Made by a program: the position numbers and the translations under genes
NCBI GenBank assembly: GCA_963726995.1
Contig: CAVSEP010000007.1
Coordinates: forward strand, 558,001 to 622,000
Direction of reading: 5' to 3'
Source of the DNA: DAIDKA01 sp963726995
Lineage (GTDB): Bacteria; Pseudomonadota; Gammaproteobacteria; Steroidobacterales; Steroidobacteraceae
Length of the DNA: 64,000 nt
The notes under the pieces: generated by a model
The model's database searches: none
What the model was told of the DNA's origin: nothing
The model's input: the letters and a program-made list of their open reading frames with translations, nothing else
Part shown: positions 25,446 to 34,723 of the stretch, one piece after another
Numbering within the stretch: the first letter of the stretch is position 1
Layout: every line of letters starts with the position of its first letter

Positions 25446-26258
25446 TCAACGTCCCTCAGCCCCCACCTCAAGTTGAACGCTCACCGGGCAGTGGTCGCTG
25501 CCCATGACGTCCGGGTGAATCTCCGCGGCCTTCACCGCCTCGCTGAGTGACTTCGACACCAGCACGTAGTCGATTCTCCATCCGATGTTGCGCGCCCGGG
25601 AATTGGCGAAATGGCTCCACCAGGTGTAGTAGCCATTGCCTTGTTTGAACTTGCGGAAAGTATCGACGAAGCCGGCATCGATGAAATTCTGGAACCCCTC
25701 GCGCTCCTCGGCGGTGAAGCCCTTCTTGCCGATATTCGGCTTCGGGTTGGCCAGATCAAGCTCCGTGTGTGCCACGTTCAGATCACCGCAGAACACGACG
25801 GGTTTATGCAGCTGCAGCTGCTTGCAGTAGGCGAGGAAGGCCGGATCCCAGGCCTTGTAGCGCAGTGGAATCCTGCTCAAGTCGTCTTTCGCATTGGGCG
25901 TGTACACCGTCACGACGTAGAACTTCGGGTACTCCGCGGTGATGACCCGGCCCTCCTCGGAGCTGTCGCGTTCCAGCTCATCGGCGAAGACGTACTTGCT
26001 GGCCAGGGCATGGGGAAACCCATTGACCACCGCGAGCGGCTGCTGGCGCGAGAAGATGGCGGTGCCCGAATAGCCCTTCTTGACCGCCGAGTTCCAGGAC
26101 TCGTGGTAACCCGGCACCTCGATTTCAACCTGGTTGCGTTCCGCCTTGGTTTCCTGCAAACACAGAATGTCGGGCTGGTGCTCGGCCAGGAACTTCTGGA
26201 AGGTGCCCTTCTTGAGCACCGCCCGGATGCCATTGACGTTCCAGGAATAGATCTTCAT
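25446..26258 (-). CDS. xthA: Exodeoxyribonuclease III
   Basis: The 270-residue enzyme matches ExoIII in length and motifs: MKIYSWNVNGIRA with the catalytic Asn, LCLQETKAE with the metal-binding Glu, GDLNVAHTELD with the catalytic Asp-Asn pair, and the C-terminal GSDHCPVSVQL with the Asp-His pair. It removes nucleotides from 3' ends and cuts at abasic sites in base excision repair. It starts 9 nt after the SDR gene stop, so both are probably transcribed together. Confidence 0.97.
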   Translation of the reverse strand: MKIYSWNVNGIRAVLKKGTFQKFLAEHQPDILCLQETKAERNQVEIEVPGYHESWNSAVKKGYSGTAIFSRQQPLAVVNGFPHALASKYVFADELERDSSEEGRVITAEYPKFYVVTVYTPNAKDDLSRIPLRYKAWDPAFLAYCKQLQLHKPVVFCGDLNVAHTELDLANPKPNIGKKGFTAEEREGFQNFIDAGFVDTFRKFKQGNGYYTWWSHFANSRARNIGWRIDYVLVSKSLSEAVKAAEIHPDVMGSDHCPVSVQLEVGAEGR

Positions 26259-26267
26259 GCATGAAGC

Positions 26268-27017
26268 TTACCGCAGTCCGCCCGAGGTCAGAATGGTCTC
26301 CCCAGAGATCCAGCCGGAGTCCGCTGACGCCAGAAACACGGCGACCTTGGCTACATCATCGGGCTGGCCGATCCGGCCCAACGGCGTTTGCGAGACGATA
26401 TGCTTTTCGAAGTCGCTCCCGCTCATGCCCTGCGCACGGGTGCCCTCGGTTTCGATCATGCCGGGATTGATGGCATTGACGCGAATACCGCGACCGCCCA
26501 GTTCCTTGGCCAGAACCCGGGTGATGGTGTCCACCGCGGCCTTGGTGCCGGCGTAGACCGTGGAGCCCGGCAGGTTCAGTTGCGACACCACCGACGAGAT
26601 GTTGATGATACTGCCGCCCTTGGGTCCGATATGCTTGGCCGTCTCCTGCGTCACCTGCAGCAGACCCAGCACGTTGGTATTGAACTGGCGGTGGAACAGC
26701 TCCGCAGTGACGGATTCCAGCGGCGCGAATTCGTAGATACCCGCGTTGTTGACCAGAATGTCCGGCGCACCGAAGGCCTTGATGGTCTCGGCCACCAGGC
26801 GCTGCACGTCCTCAAGTTTCGCGACGTCCGCCTGTACAGCCAGCGCCTTGCCGCCGGCGGCCGCGATGTCCTTCACCACGCTCTCGGCGCCCTCGCGGGA
26901 GCCCGCATAATTCACCACCACCGCAGCCCCTGCGGCGGCCAGCTGCCGCGCGATGGCCGCGCCGATGCCCTTGGATGCGCCCGTCACGATGGCCACCCGG
27001 CCCGTCAGTTTGCTCAT
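26268..27017 (-). CDS. Short-chain dehydrogenase/reductase (3-oxoacyl-ACP reductase-like)
   Basis: From ATG 27017 (MSKLTGRVAIVTGASKG) the 249-residue product is a classical SDR: cofactor motif TGASKGIGAA, NNAG in ILVNNAGIYE, catalytic Ser in IINISSVVSQ, YxxxK in VYAGTKAAVD, and the C-terminal SGETILTSGGLR. The residues after the second beta strand (NYAGSREGAES) suggest NADP(H) use. The substrate is unknown. It is divergent from an ArsR-type regulator gene, which may control it. Confidence 0.9.
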   Translation of the reverse strand: MSKLTGRVAIVTGASKGIGAAIARQLAAAGAAVVVNYAGSREGAESVVKDIAAAGGKALAVQADVAKLEDVQRLVAETIKAFGAPDILVNNAGIYEFAPLESVTAELFHRQFNTNVLGLLQVTQETAKHIGPKGGSIINISSVVSQLNLPGSTVYAGTKAAVDTITRVLAKELGGRGIRVNAINPGMIETEGTRAQGMSGSDFEKHIVSQTPLGRIGQPDDVAKVAVFLASADSGWISGETILTSGGLR

Positions 27018-27058
27018 GATCGATCTTCGCCCTTCGGCCTCACGGCCCTTGTTCGTGT

Positions 27059-27077
27059 AGTTCACGTTTTGCGAACT
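27059..27077. promoter_or_regulatory. Imperfect palindrome in the SDR/ArsR divergent promoter region
   Basis: AGTTCACGTTTTGCGAACT is a 19-bp inverted repeat (AGTTC and GAACT arms plus an inner C-G pair) in the 121-nt gap between the divergent SDR and ArsR-type genes. A TATACT hexamer at 27091-27096 could be a -10 element for the regulator. Its size and place suit an ArsR-type operator, but this is inference. Confidence 0.4.
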
Positions 27078-27138
27078 ATTGGACAAGCGTTATACTCGGC
27101 TACCGACCGGCGTCAAACGTGTCCAACGGAAGCCGTCC

Positions 27139-27568
27139 ATGCGGCCGCTGTATCACCCCTCATTGGACGACATCACTGTTGAGGGCATATTGCATGCGCT
27201 TGAGCGATCCGGTGCGGGCGCACATCCTGGCGAGGATCCTGCGCGCCGACGGCGCGCAGACCTGCTCGGCCTTCCTGCAGATCAGCGAACGGCATATACC
27301 CAAGTCCACGCTTTCCCAGCACTTCAAGGCGCTGCGCGAGGCCGGCCTGATCCGCAGCGAGCGCAAGGGCGTGGAGCTGCACAACACCGCCCGCTGTCAG
27401 GAGATCTCCTCACGGTTCGGTCCGCTGCTGAGCGCCGTGCTGGCGGCGCACCTGGCGCAGGATCAGCGGCAGGGCGCCGCCCACAAGCCCCGCCGCAGCA
27501 AAAACGGGCCTGAACGCCAAGGATTGCAGCGCGGCTGTGATGGTATGGCACGGGTGCCCGGCCTATGA
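27139..27568 (+). pseudogene. ArsR-type winged-helix transcriptional regulator with a probable one-base frameshift
   Basis: The ATG at 27139 with a GGAAG ribosome site gives MRPLYHPSLDDITVEGILHAL, a start I associate with one ArsR-like group. The expected continuation LSDPVRAHILARIL is in the next frame; one extra T at 27200-27201 (GCGCTTGAGC instead of GCGCTGAGC) explains this. The downstream part carries the helix-turn-helix (KSTLSQHFKALREAGLIRSERKG). An ATG at 27194 in the second frame (MRLSDPVRAH) could still make a 124-residue protein that keeps the whole winged helix, so the gene may remain active. It is divergent from the SDR gene. Confidence 0.75.
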
Positions 27569-27600
27569 TGGCCGCCTTCTTGGGTCATAGGGGGATCATC

Positions 27601-28382
27601 ATGCGTGCATCATTGTTCGTGGCCACAGCCCTGGTGGCGGCGCCGTTGTTGGCAGCTGCCGCGGTCGGCGGCCGACAAGATTCCGGCACCGATCGCAGCC
27701 GCCGTCGCGGACAGTACGCGGCCTGCCGCCGATACCGACCGGGACGCGGCTCGCAAGCCTGCGCGAAATGCTGGCCTTCGCCGGCGTCAAGCCCGGCGAG
27801 ACAGATCGCCGAGCTGCTGCCCGGGGGCGGCTACTTCACCCGCGTGCTGAGCCTCACGGTGGGTCGCGAAGGGCCACATCTATGCGCTGGGCTTCCCGCC
27901 GCGTCCGGCTCCGGCCGGCAGCAGCGCGCCGGCCATGCCCTCGGCCCTGGATACCCTGGCCAAGGATCCGCACTACCCGAACATCACCGTGCTGCCACCA
28001 TTGCGGCGCTGAATGCGGACCCGCCGGCCGTGCCGCAGGTCGGACCTGGTGTGGACCTCGGACAACTATCACGATCTGCACAATGGCCCCAACGCGGACA
28101 TCGCGGCCTTCAACAAGCATGTGTTCTCGATCCTGAAGTCCGGCGGCGTCTTCGTGGTCATCGACCATGCCGCCGCCGCCGGTCACGGGACCAGCGACAC
28201 CAGCACCCTGCACCGGATCGATCCGGAAGCGGTCAAGACGGAAGTGGAAGCAGCCGGTTTCAAGCTCGCGGGCAGCAGCGACGCTGCGCACAATCCCGGA
28301 TGATCCCCACACCGCCGCGGTGCGCGACTCATCGATCCGCGGTCACGTGGATGAGTTCGCGCTGAAGTTCGTCAAGCCCTAG
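27601..28382 (+). pseudogene. Exported class I SAM-dependent methyltransferase-like gene broken by several frameshifts
   Basis: The ATG at 27601 gives a signal peptide (MRASLFVATALVAAPLLAAA). After that the conserved pieces lie in changing frames: AADKIPAPIAAAVADSTRP, EMLAFAGVKPGE, QIAELLPGGGYFTRVLSL, then YALGFPPRP to NITVLPP, then VWTSDNYHDLHNGPN to LKSGGVFVVIDHA and STLHRIDPEAVKTEVEAAGF, and finally SIRGHVDEFALKFVKP. At least six frame changes fall within 780 bp. The pieces match a family of predicted secreted methyltransferases (LPGGGYFTR as the SAM-binding loop). Since the pieces are well preserved, sequence error is as likely as gene decay. Confidence 0.75.
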
Positions 28383-28390
28383 CCGGAAAA

Positions 28391-28428
28391 GCGCAGGCCC
28401 GGGTCGGCGCAGCGGCCCGGACCTGCGC
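28391..28428 (-). terminator. Rho-independent terminator after the S10 peptidase gene
   Basis: A 13-bp inverted repeat with one mismatch (GCGCAGGCCCGGG and CCCGGACCTGCGC) spans the gap between the convergent methyltransferase and S10 genes. On the minus strand it is followed by TTTT, so it mainly suits the S10 transcript. Confidence 0.65.
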
Positions 28429-28436
28429 ATTCGCGG

Positions 28437-30055
28437 TCAGTGCGTGCTGCGGATGAATGCCGCCACGTTCTCGTGCAGTTCCTTCAGCGACGGCTCATGG
28501 GCGTAGACCATGTGCCCGGACTTGTAGAAGTGCAGGTCGATGTTCTTGCGCAGACTGTCCTGGATGGGCAGGTGCGCCATTTCGTACATGCCCTCGAAGA
28601 ACGGCGTGGCCAGATCGTAGTACCCGGTGTTCAGCTGCACCTTGAGATTCGGGTTCATCTTCATGGCATCGGCCAGATCCGGCATTGAATTGGCCGCGAA
28701 CATCCGCTTCTGCGAGGCATCCGGTGGCTGGTGCAGGAACTCCCAGTTGCGATTTTCCACTTCCAGCTTGTAGGTCAGATTCTGCCCGAACCCCAGGGTG
28801 GTGCGCACGTAGTCATTGAACACCGAGTTGTAGGCCGACTGGATCGACGCGGACTGCGGGTCATAGTCGGCCTCGCGGCTCATCGGATCGATGGTGGGCC
28901 CGGAGAAGCGCGTGTCGAGCCGCCCGGTGGTCGTCTCGCTGCCGCGCAAGCGTCTTCATGAACTGGCCGACATTGACACGCAGGTCGGAACGCAACAGGT
29001 AGTCTTCGGGAAGTCCGGTGTATTCATGCAGCTTGGCGGCAATGGCCGCCTTGCGCGCCGCCGTCAGGCTGCCACCGGCGATCAGCGCGGACCAGTAGTC
29101 GCCCATGGCGAACTGCTCGACCTCGGCCAGGAATGGCTCCAGCTGCGCGGGTTGGTTGGGCAGGGCGTGGTGGTACCAGGCCGTGGCCGCATAGGTCGGC
29201 AGCGCCAGCACATAGGGCTGATCGACGCCGGGATTGTCCTGCGGAAAATCGGCGGCGTTGTCGTAGGAAAGGATCTGCGACAGCATGATCACGCCGTTGA
29301 GATCCACGTCCTTGTCGATTTCCAGCTGGTAGGCCACCAATGCGGCGCGCATGGTGCCGTAGCTCTCCCCGAACAGGTACTTCGGAGAATTCCAGCGCCC
29401 GTGGGTCGAGAGGAAACGCACGATGAAGTTGCTGAAGGCCCGGGCGTCGGGGTCCGTGCCCTGGAAGACCTTCTCCTTGTCGGCGCCGCGCATCACGCCG
29501 AAGCCGGTGCCCGGGGCGTCGATGAACACCAGGTCACTCGCATCCAGCAGGGTGTAGGCATTGTCGACGACCTTGTAGGGCGCCGCCGGCGTGTGGGTGT
29601 CATCCAGGGTCACCACGCGTTTGGGGCCGAAGGCTCCCATATGCAGCCAGACCGTCGAGGAACCCGGGCCGCCGTTGAATATGAAGGTGATGGCCCGCGC
29701 GGGATCCGGCTTCTCGCCCTTGAAATACGCCACGTAGGACATGCTGGCCTCGGCGCGTGCCGGCGGCGGCGAACCGCTGTGATCGCCGGCGGGCGGCGGG
29801 ATCATCCTCGTAGGGATCCTTGGTGTAGACCACCTGCAGCCCGGCTTCGGCCTGGTAGCTGAGCTTGGCGCCGTCAATGCTGATCACGCCATGGGTGGTA
29901 TGGCTCTCGTCGGCCAGGTGGGTGGGGATTTCGCGGCCCACCGAGTCGACCAGGTGCGCGGCATCCTTTGCGGCGTCATCGGCGGCCATGACCAGGGCAC
30001 TGGAGCAGAACATCGCGCCGAATGTCAGCCCGGCCAGCAACGAATTGATCTTCAT
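28437..30055 (-). pseudogene. Secreted S10 serine carboxypeptidase-like gene with two frameshifts
   Basis: ATG 30055 starts a signal peptide (MKINSLLAGLTFGAMFCSSALVMAA). The frame runs to about YTKDPYEDDPA (near 29805) and shifts. A long central part follows with FIFNGGPGSSTVW (oxyanion region), LVFIDAPGTGFGV and nucleophile Ser in YLFGESYGTMRA. A second shift lies near 28950. The C-terminal part has the catalytic Asp in GYYDLATPF and His in YKSGHMVYAHEP. If joined, the protein would be about 539 residues, normal for this S10 group. All three triad residues survive, so it was functional recently or is misread. It follows the ZIP gene in the same direction. Confidence 0.82.
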
Positions 30056-30089
30056 GAAGTCACCGGAGAATGAGGATGCCGCAAGGATA

Positions 30090-30842
30090 TCAGCCCGCCA
30101 CCTGGGCGACGACATACAGGCACGCGGCCCCGGCCACGGTTGCCAGAGTCGTCAGCAGGCGCGGATGGGCATGGTGACTTTCGGGCAGCAGATCGCTGCC
30201 CCCCACATAAAGAAAGAATCCGGAAAACACCGCCAGCACCAGCACCAGCCCCTGGGTGGGAATGCTGAGCGCGATGCTGGTGAGCGCTCCGGCCACCGGG
30301 GCCACCGCGTCGACCACCAGCCACCGGAAGGCGCTGCGGCGCGCCCCGCCGTTGCGCAGCACGACGCTGACGGTATTCAGGCCATCGGAGAAATCGTGCG
30401 CCAGCACGGCCACAGCCACCGCAATGCCGACGGCCCGGCTGGCCTGGAAGGCGACCCCGATGGCAAAGCCATCGAGGAAGCTGTGAATGGCAAAGCTGGT
30501 CGCCGCCGCCCAGGCGCGTCGCAGGTCAAGGCGCGCGCCGGTTGCCTGCACCGCGACCGGGACATGCGTGGGCAGCGAACGGTCCAGCAGCAGGTACAGC
30601 ACGAATCCCAGCCCCGCCATCGCCAGCACGGCCCGCGCCCCGACCAGGGGCTGGGGGCCGGTGCTGCGGCCCAGCTCCACGGCCTCCGGCAGCAGATCGA
30701 AGAAGGCCACGCCGATCACGGCGCCGGCGCTGAAGGCCAGCACCAGGTGCAGCCGGTCGCGCAGTGAGATTCCCACCCAGCCGCCGATCAAAGTGGCGAC
30801 GCAGGTGGCCGCAGCGATGGGCAGAATCAGCAGGGTTTGCAC
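30090..30842 (-). CDS. ZIP family divalent metal transporter
   Basis: The 250-residue membrane protein has about eight helices with ZIP signatures: SAGAVIGVAFFDLLPEA in the second helix, the metal-site helix AIHSFLDGFAIGVAF, and AVLAHDFSDGLNTVSVV. Such proteins usually import zinc or related metals. It begins 9 nt after an M3 zinc peptidase gene and is followed by an S10 peptidase gene, so metal supply and peptide breakdown may be linked. It is one of the few intact genes in the frameshift-rich 27-33 kb stretch. Confidence 0.88.
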   Translation of the reverse strand: MQTLLILPIAAATCVATLIGGWVGISLRDRLHLVLAFSAGAVIGVAFFDLLPEAVELGRSTGPQPLVGARAVLAMAGLGFVLYLLLDRSLPTHVPVAVQATGARLDLRRAWAAATSFAIHSFLDGFAIGVAFQASRAVGIAVAVAVLAHDFSDGLNTVSVVLRNGGARRSAFRWLVVDAVAPVAGALTSIALSIPTQGLVLVLAVFSGFFLYVGGSDLLPESHHAHPRLLTTLATVAGAACLYVVAQVAG

Positions 30843-30851
30843 GGCCAGCGC

Positions 30852-32909
30852 TCACAGGCCCCGGTAAGCCACCAGGGGCGCCACTTCCGGCGGCCTGCCG
30901 TAGAAGTCGATGAACATGGCCTGCGGATCGAGGCTGCGACCGCGGGACAGCACCTTGGTGCGCAGGTTCGCGCCATTGTCGCGGCACAGTCCGCCATTGG
31001 CGATGAACCACTCGCCCGCATCGCGCGCCAGCACCTCGCTCCAGATGTAGGCGTAGTACCCGGCCGAATAGCCGCCGGAAAACACGTGGGCGAAATAACC
31101 CGTGTGGTAGCGGGGCGGCACCAGCAGCGGATCGATGCCGTGACTTTCGAGCACGCCGGCCTCGAAGCGCGCGGGATCGGCGATCCGCTGCGCCTCCTCG
31201 GCGCCCAGCTCGTGCCACGCCTGGTCGATGAGCGCCGCCGCGAGGTACTCGGTGGTGGCATACCCCTGATCGAAGGTCTGTGCCGCCAGCACCTTCGCCA
31301 GCAGCGCCGGCGGCATCGGCTCCCCGGTTCGATGGTGGCGTGCGAAATTTGCCAGCACCTCTGGGGTCCCGCGCCCACATTTCGTTGAACTGCGAGGGAA
31401 ACTCCACGAAGTCCCGCGGCACGTTGGTTCCCTGCAGCAGCGGGTAGTGAACGTTCGAGAGCATGCCGTGCAGCGCATGTCCGAACTCATGGAACAGGGT
31501 CGTGACTTCCTCGAACGTCAGCAGCGCCGGCTGGCCGGCCTGGGGCTTGGGTACGTTGAGGTTGTTCGCCACCACCGGCTTCAGGCCCAGCAGACGCGCC
31601 TGGCGGACGAAATTGTTCATCCAGGCCCCGCCCTGCTTGGAATCGCGGGCGAAGTAGTCCGCCAGGAACAGTGCCAGCGGGGTCCCGTCGGATCGAAGAC
31701 CTCGAAGATCCTCACGTCCGGGTGATAGACCGGCAGCTCCGGACGTTCCTTGAAGGTCAGGCCATACAGCTCGTGCGCGGCGTAGAACACGCCGTCGCGC
31801 AGAACCCGGTTCAGCTCGAAATACGGAGCCACCTGCGCGCGGTCGAAGTCGAACCGCGCCTTGCGCAGCCGCTCGGCGTAGAACGGCCAGTCCCACGGCG
31901 GCCAGCCGGAAGGGCGCGAAACCTTCCGTCAGCGCATGCGCGTCGACCAGTTGCTGCAGATCCCGAGCGTCCTCGCGGGCGCGCGCCAGCGCCGCCGGCA
32001 CCAGCTCGGTCAGAATGCGATTCACGGCCGCGGGGCTGCCCGCGGATTCATCCTCCAGCTGGTAGGTGGCATGATTGCGGTAGCCCAGCAGCGCGGCGCG
32101 CTGGGCACGCAGCACCACCAGCTGCTGCACGATCTGGGTATTGTCGGCGGCGCCGCCGCGGCCGCGGGCGGTCGAGGCCTTGAATAGCCGCTCGCGCAGC
32201 GCTCGATTTGACAGTTGCGCCAGCAGCGGCTGGGTGGTGGTGTTCTGCAGCGTGATCAGCCATTTGCCGGCCAGCCCGCGCGCCGCGGCGGCTTGCGCGG
32301 CGGCGCCGATCTGTTCCGCCGACAGGCCCGCCAGCTCCGCGGCGCTGTCCACCACCACCGCCCCATCGCTGGTCGCCTTGAGCACGTTCTGCTTGAAGCG
32401 CGTGGTGAGGCTGGAGATCTGCGAATTGATTGCCTTGAGGCGTCAGCTTCTGCGCATCGCTCAGGCGCGCGCCGGCGCGCACGAACTGCGTGTGGTAGCG
32501 CTCCAGCAGCTGCACGGCCTCCGGCTCCAGGCCCAGCGCCATGCGCCGCTCGTGCAAGGCACTGACCCGCGCGAACAGTCCGGAGTCCAGCAGGATGGCG
32601 TCCTCGTGGGCAGCCAGCTGCGGCGCCAGCTCCGACTCGAACTGCTGCATGAGCATCATTGGTATTGGAGGCGATGAGATTGAAGAACACCGCCATCGCC
32701 CGATCCAGCAGCTCGCCGGAGCGCTCCAGCGCCACGATGGTGTTCTCGAAGCTCGGGGCGGCGTCCCGTCCGGTGATGGCCCGCACCTCGCGCAGCTGCG
32801 CCGCCATGCCCTCGGCGAAGGCTTCCCGATAGTGCTGGTCGTCAACGCGGTCGAAGGGCGGCAGCTGGTACGGCAGCGTGCTGGCCTGCAGCAGGGGATT
32901 GGCTTGCAT
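30852..32909 (-). pseudogene. M3 family zinc oligopeptidase (Dcp-like) broken by several frameshifts
   Basis: ATG 32909 starts MQANPLLQASTLPYQLPPF. The frame changes near 32660 (after LIASNTNDA), 32440 (after DAQKLTPQ), 31910 (after EGFAPFRLA), 31690 (after DVRIFEVFD) and 31370 (after SQFNEMWA). The zinc site LFHEFGHALHGMLS lies in an intact piece near 31490, and the C-terminal pieces include HTGYFAHVFSGGYSAGYYAY. The joined length, about 685 residues, is normal for M3 peptidyl-dipeptidase or oligopeptidase A. No signal peptide is visible, so the enzyme was cytoplasmic. All expected blocks are present, so sequence error is possible. Confidence 0.85.
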
Positions 32910-33064
32910 GAATCTCGATGCCGTGGGCGCGGGTTTGCGAAGGTAGCGCGTGATTTTACAGGGTACGGCGCTGCTGCCTAGCGGCATTCGTGCGCCGGGC
33001 GCCCAGACTCCCGCGAATTGGCGTATTTCGCTACACTGCGACAATCTCGTTGGATTTGACACTC

Positions 33065-33547
33065 ATGAGCATTCAGAAAGACTCGGTCGTGACCCTGCAC
33101 TACACCCTCAAGGACGATGCCGGCGAGCTCATCGATTCCTCCAGCGGCGGCGACCCGCTGGCCTACCTTCATGGTCATGGCAATCTGGTCACCGGCCTGG
33201 AGCGGGAACTCGCGGGCAAGGCCGCCGGCGACAAGCTCAATGTGAAGATCACACCGGCCGATGGTTATGGCGAATACGATGCCGCGATGGTACAGCGCGT
33301 GCCGCGCCGCCAGCTGAAGGGCATCCCGAAGATCTACGTGGGCATGAAACTGCACGCCCAGACGCAGGAGGGGCCGCGCGAGGTCACCGTCACCCAGGTC
33401 CTGGGGGATACGGTCACCATCGACTCAAATCATCCCCTGGCCGGCAAGAACCTGAACTTCGACATCGACATCATCGCGGTGCGCGATGCCACGGCCGAGG
33501 AACTCGAGCACGGACACGTGCACGGCGAACACGGACATCATCACTAG
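33065..33547 (+). CDS. slyD: FKBP-type peptidyl-prolyl isomerase, SlyD-like
   Basis: From ATG 33065 (MSIQKDSVVTLHYTLKDDAG) the 160-residue protein has the split FKBP domain (residues about 1-70 and 120-150) with an inserted flap domain, and a His-rich C-terminal tail (HGHVHGEHGHHH) able to bind nickel or zinc. The motif PLAYLHGHGNLVTGLE is typical of SlyD. It acts as a folding helper in the cytoplasm and in nickel handling. Its stop shares the tetranucleotide CTAG with the convergent HpnB-like gene. Confidence 0.93.
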   Translation: MSIQKDSVVTLHYTLKDDAGELIDSSSGGDPLAYLHGHGNLVTGLERELAGKAAGDKLNVKITPADGYGEYDAAMVQRVPRRQLKGIPKIYVGMKLHAQTQEGPREVTVTQVLGDTVTIDSNHPLAGKNLNFDIDIIAVRDATAEELEHGHVHGEHGHHH

Positions 33548-34686
33548 CGCCGCGAGTCCTGCGAGCGCTCCTTCCACTGCCCCCCGCGTCCGCGCTGGTA
33601 CTGCCAGGCTGAATACAGGCACGCGCCGCCGTAAAAGACCGCGGCCGCCGGCAGGCTCAGCGTCCACAGCGGATTCACCCGATAGAAGCGCACCATGGGC
33701 GGATAGCACAGGCTCATGAGCAGCAATGCGCCGGCGCCCGCGGCCATGAGCGGCGGGTGGCCCGAGAACAGCAGCAGCGGCGCCAACAGGTAGGTGAGCG
33801 CCAGGCCCAGCAGCGTCGCCAGCAGCAGCAGCCAGGAATGCTGCAGCTGATTGAAGGCACTGCGCGCAATCATCCGGCCGATCTCGGCCACGGAACCATA
33901 GGGCCGCAGGCTGTGGGCGCTGCGCGTGAGGCACAGGCGCAGGCGGCCGCCGGAACGCTTGATGGCGCGCGCCAGCGCGCAGTCATCGATGATCTCGGCG
34001 CGAATGGCCGCCAGACCGCCGCTGCGCTCCAGGGCCTGCGGACGCACCAGCATGCACCCCCCCGCGGCGCCGGCGGTGACCCTGCCGCTGCGGGCAATCC
34101 AGGCCGGCGGATACAGCTTCAGGAAGAAGAACACGAAGGCCGGGATCAGCCAGCGCTCGGCGGGGTTGCTGACCGCGAGCTGCACCATCGAGGAGAGCAG
34201 ATCGGTGTTCAGCAGCCGGGCATTGGCCACCAGCCGCGCGACATTGTCCGGGTTGTGGTGGATGTCCGCATCGGTGAACAGCAGATAGTCCGGCTGCAGC
34301 TTGCCGGCGGCCTCGACGCCGCGGGCCATGGCGCACACCTTGCCGCTCCAGCCCGGATCGGGGCCCGAACCGCGAATCACCGTGACCCGGCTTGCCGCCC
34401 CGGCCCGCGCCGCAGTGGCATCAACCACCTCGGCCGTGCCATCGGTGCTGGCGTCATCCACCACCACGATGTGCAGCTCGCCGGCAAATTGCTGCACGAG
34501 CAGGGACTGCACGGCAAGTCCAACCACCGCCGCCTCGTTGCGTGCGGGAATGACCGCGACGACGCGGGCGACCGCGCCCATGGCCGCGGCGTCGGTCGAC
34601 AGCAGTCGGCCCACGCGCCAGAAGCCGCCGCGCGCGCACGCCAGATACAGCCAGATCAGGACCGGCAGCCACGCCAGGTAGAGCAT
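33544..34686 (-). CDS. hpnB: Hopanoid-associated glycosyltransferase, HpnB-like
   Basis: From ATG 34686 the 380-residue protein has an N-terminal membrane anchor, a family 2 glycosyltransferase domain (VVAVIPARNEAAVV, VVVDDASTDGTAEVV, DYLLFTDADIHH and a DDCALARAIKRSGG segment) and three or four C-terminal membrane helices. This is the HpnB layout. HpnB genes normally lie in squalene-hopene clusters; here no other hopanoid gene is visible, so the name rests on sequence alone. It follows the MFS gene by 37 nt on the same strand. Confidence 0.75.
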   Translation of the reverse strand: MLYLAWLPVLIWLYLACARGGFWRVGRLLSTDAAAMGAVARVVAVIPARNEAAVVGLAVQSLLVQQFAGELHIVVVDDASTDGTAEVVDATAARAGAASRVTVIRGSGPDPGWSGKVCAMARGVEAAGKLQPDYLLFTDADIHHNPDNVARLVANARLLNTDLLSSMVQLAVSNPAERWLIPAFVFFFLKLYPPAWIARSGRVTAGAAGGCMLVRPQALERSGGLAAIRAEIIDDCALARAIKRSGGRLRLCLTRSAHSLRPYGSVAEIGRMIARSAFNQLQHSWLLLLATLLGLALTYLLAPLLLFSGHPPLMAAGAGALLLMSLCYPPMVRFYRVNPLWTLSLPAAAVFYGGACLYSAWQYQRGRGGQWKERSQDSRR

Positions 34687-34723
34687 TCGGTGAAAACGGC
34701 GCCGGCGTGGCCAGCGCGCCGCT

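Noticed and set aside
32941..33064. Strong sigma-70 promoter for slyD
   Set aside because: TACACT and ACAATC hexamers are present but no -35 element at good spacing; support is too weak to list.
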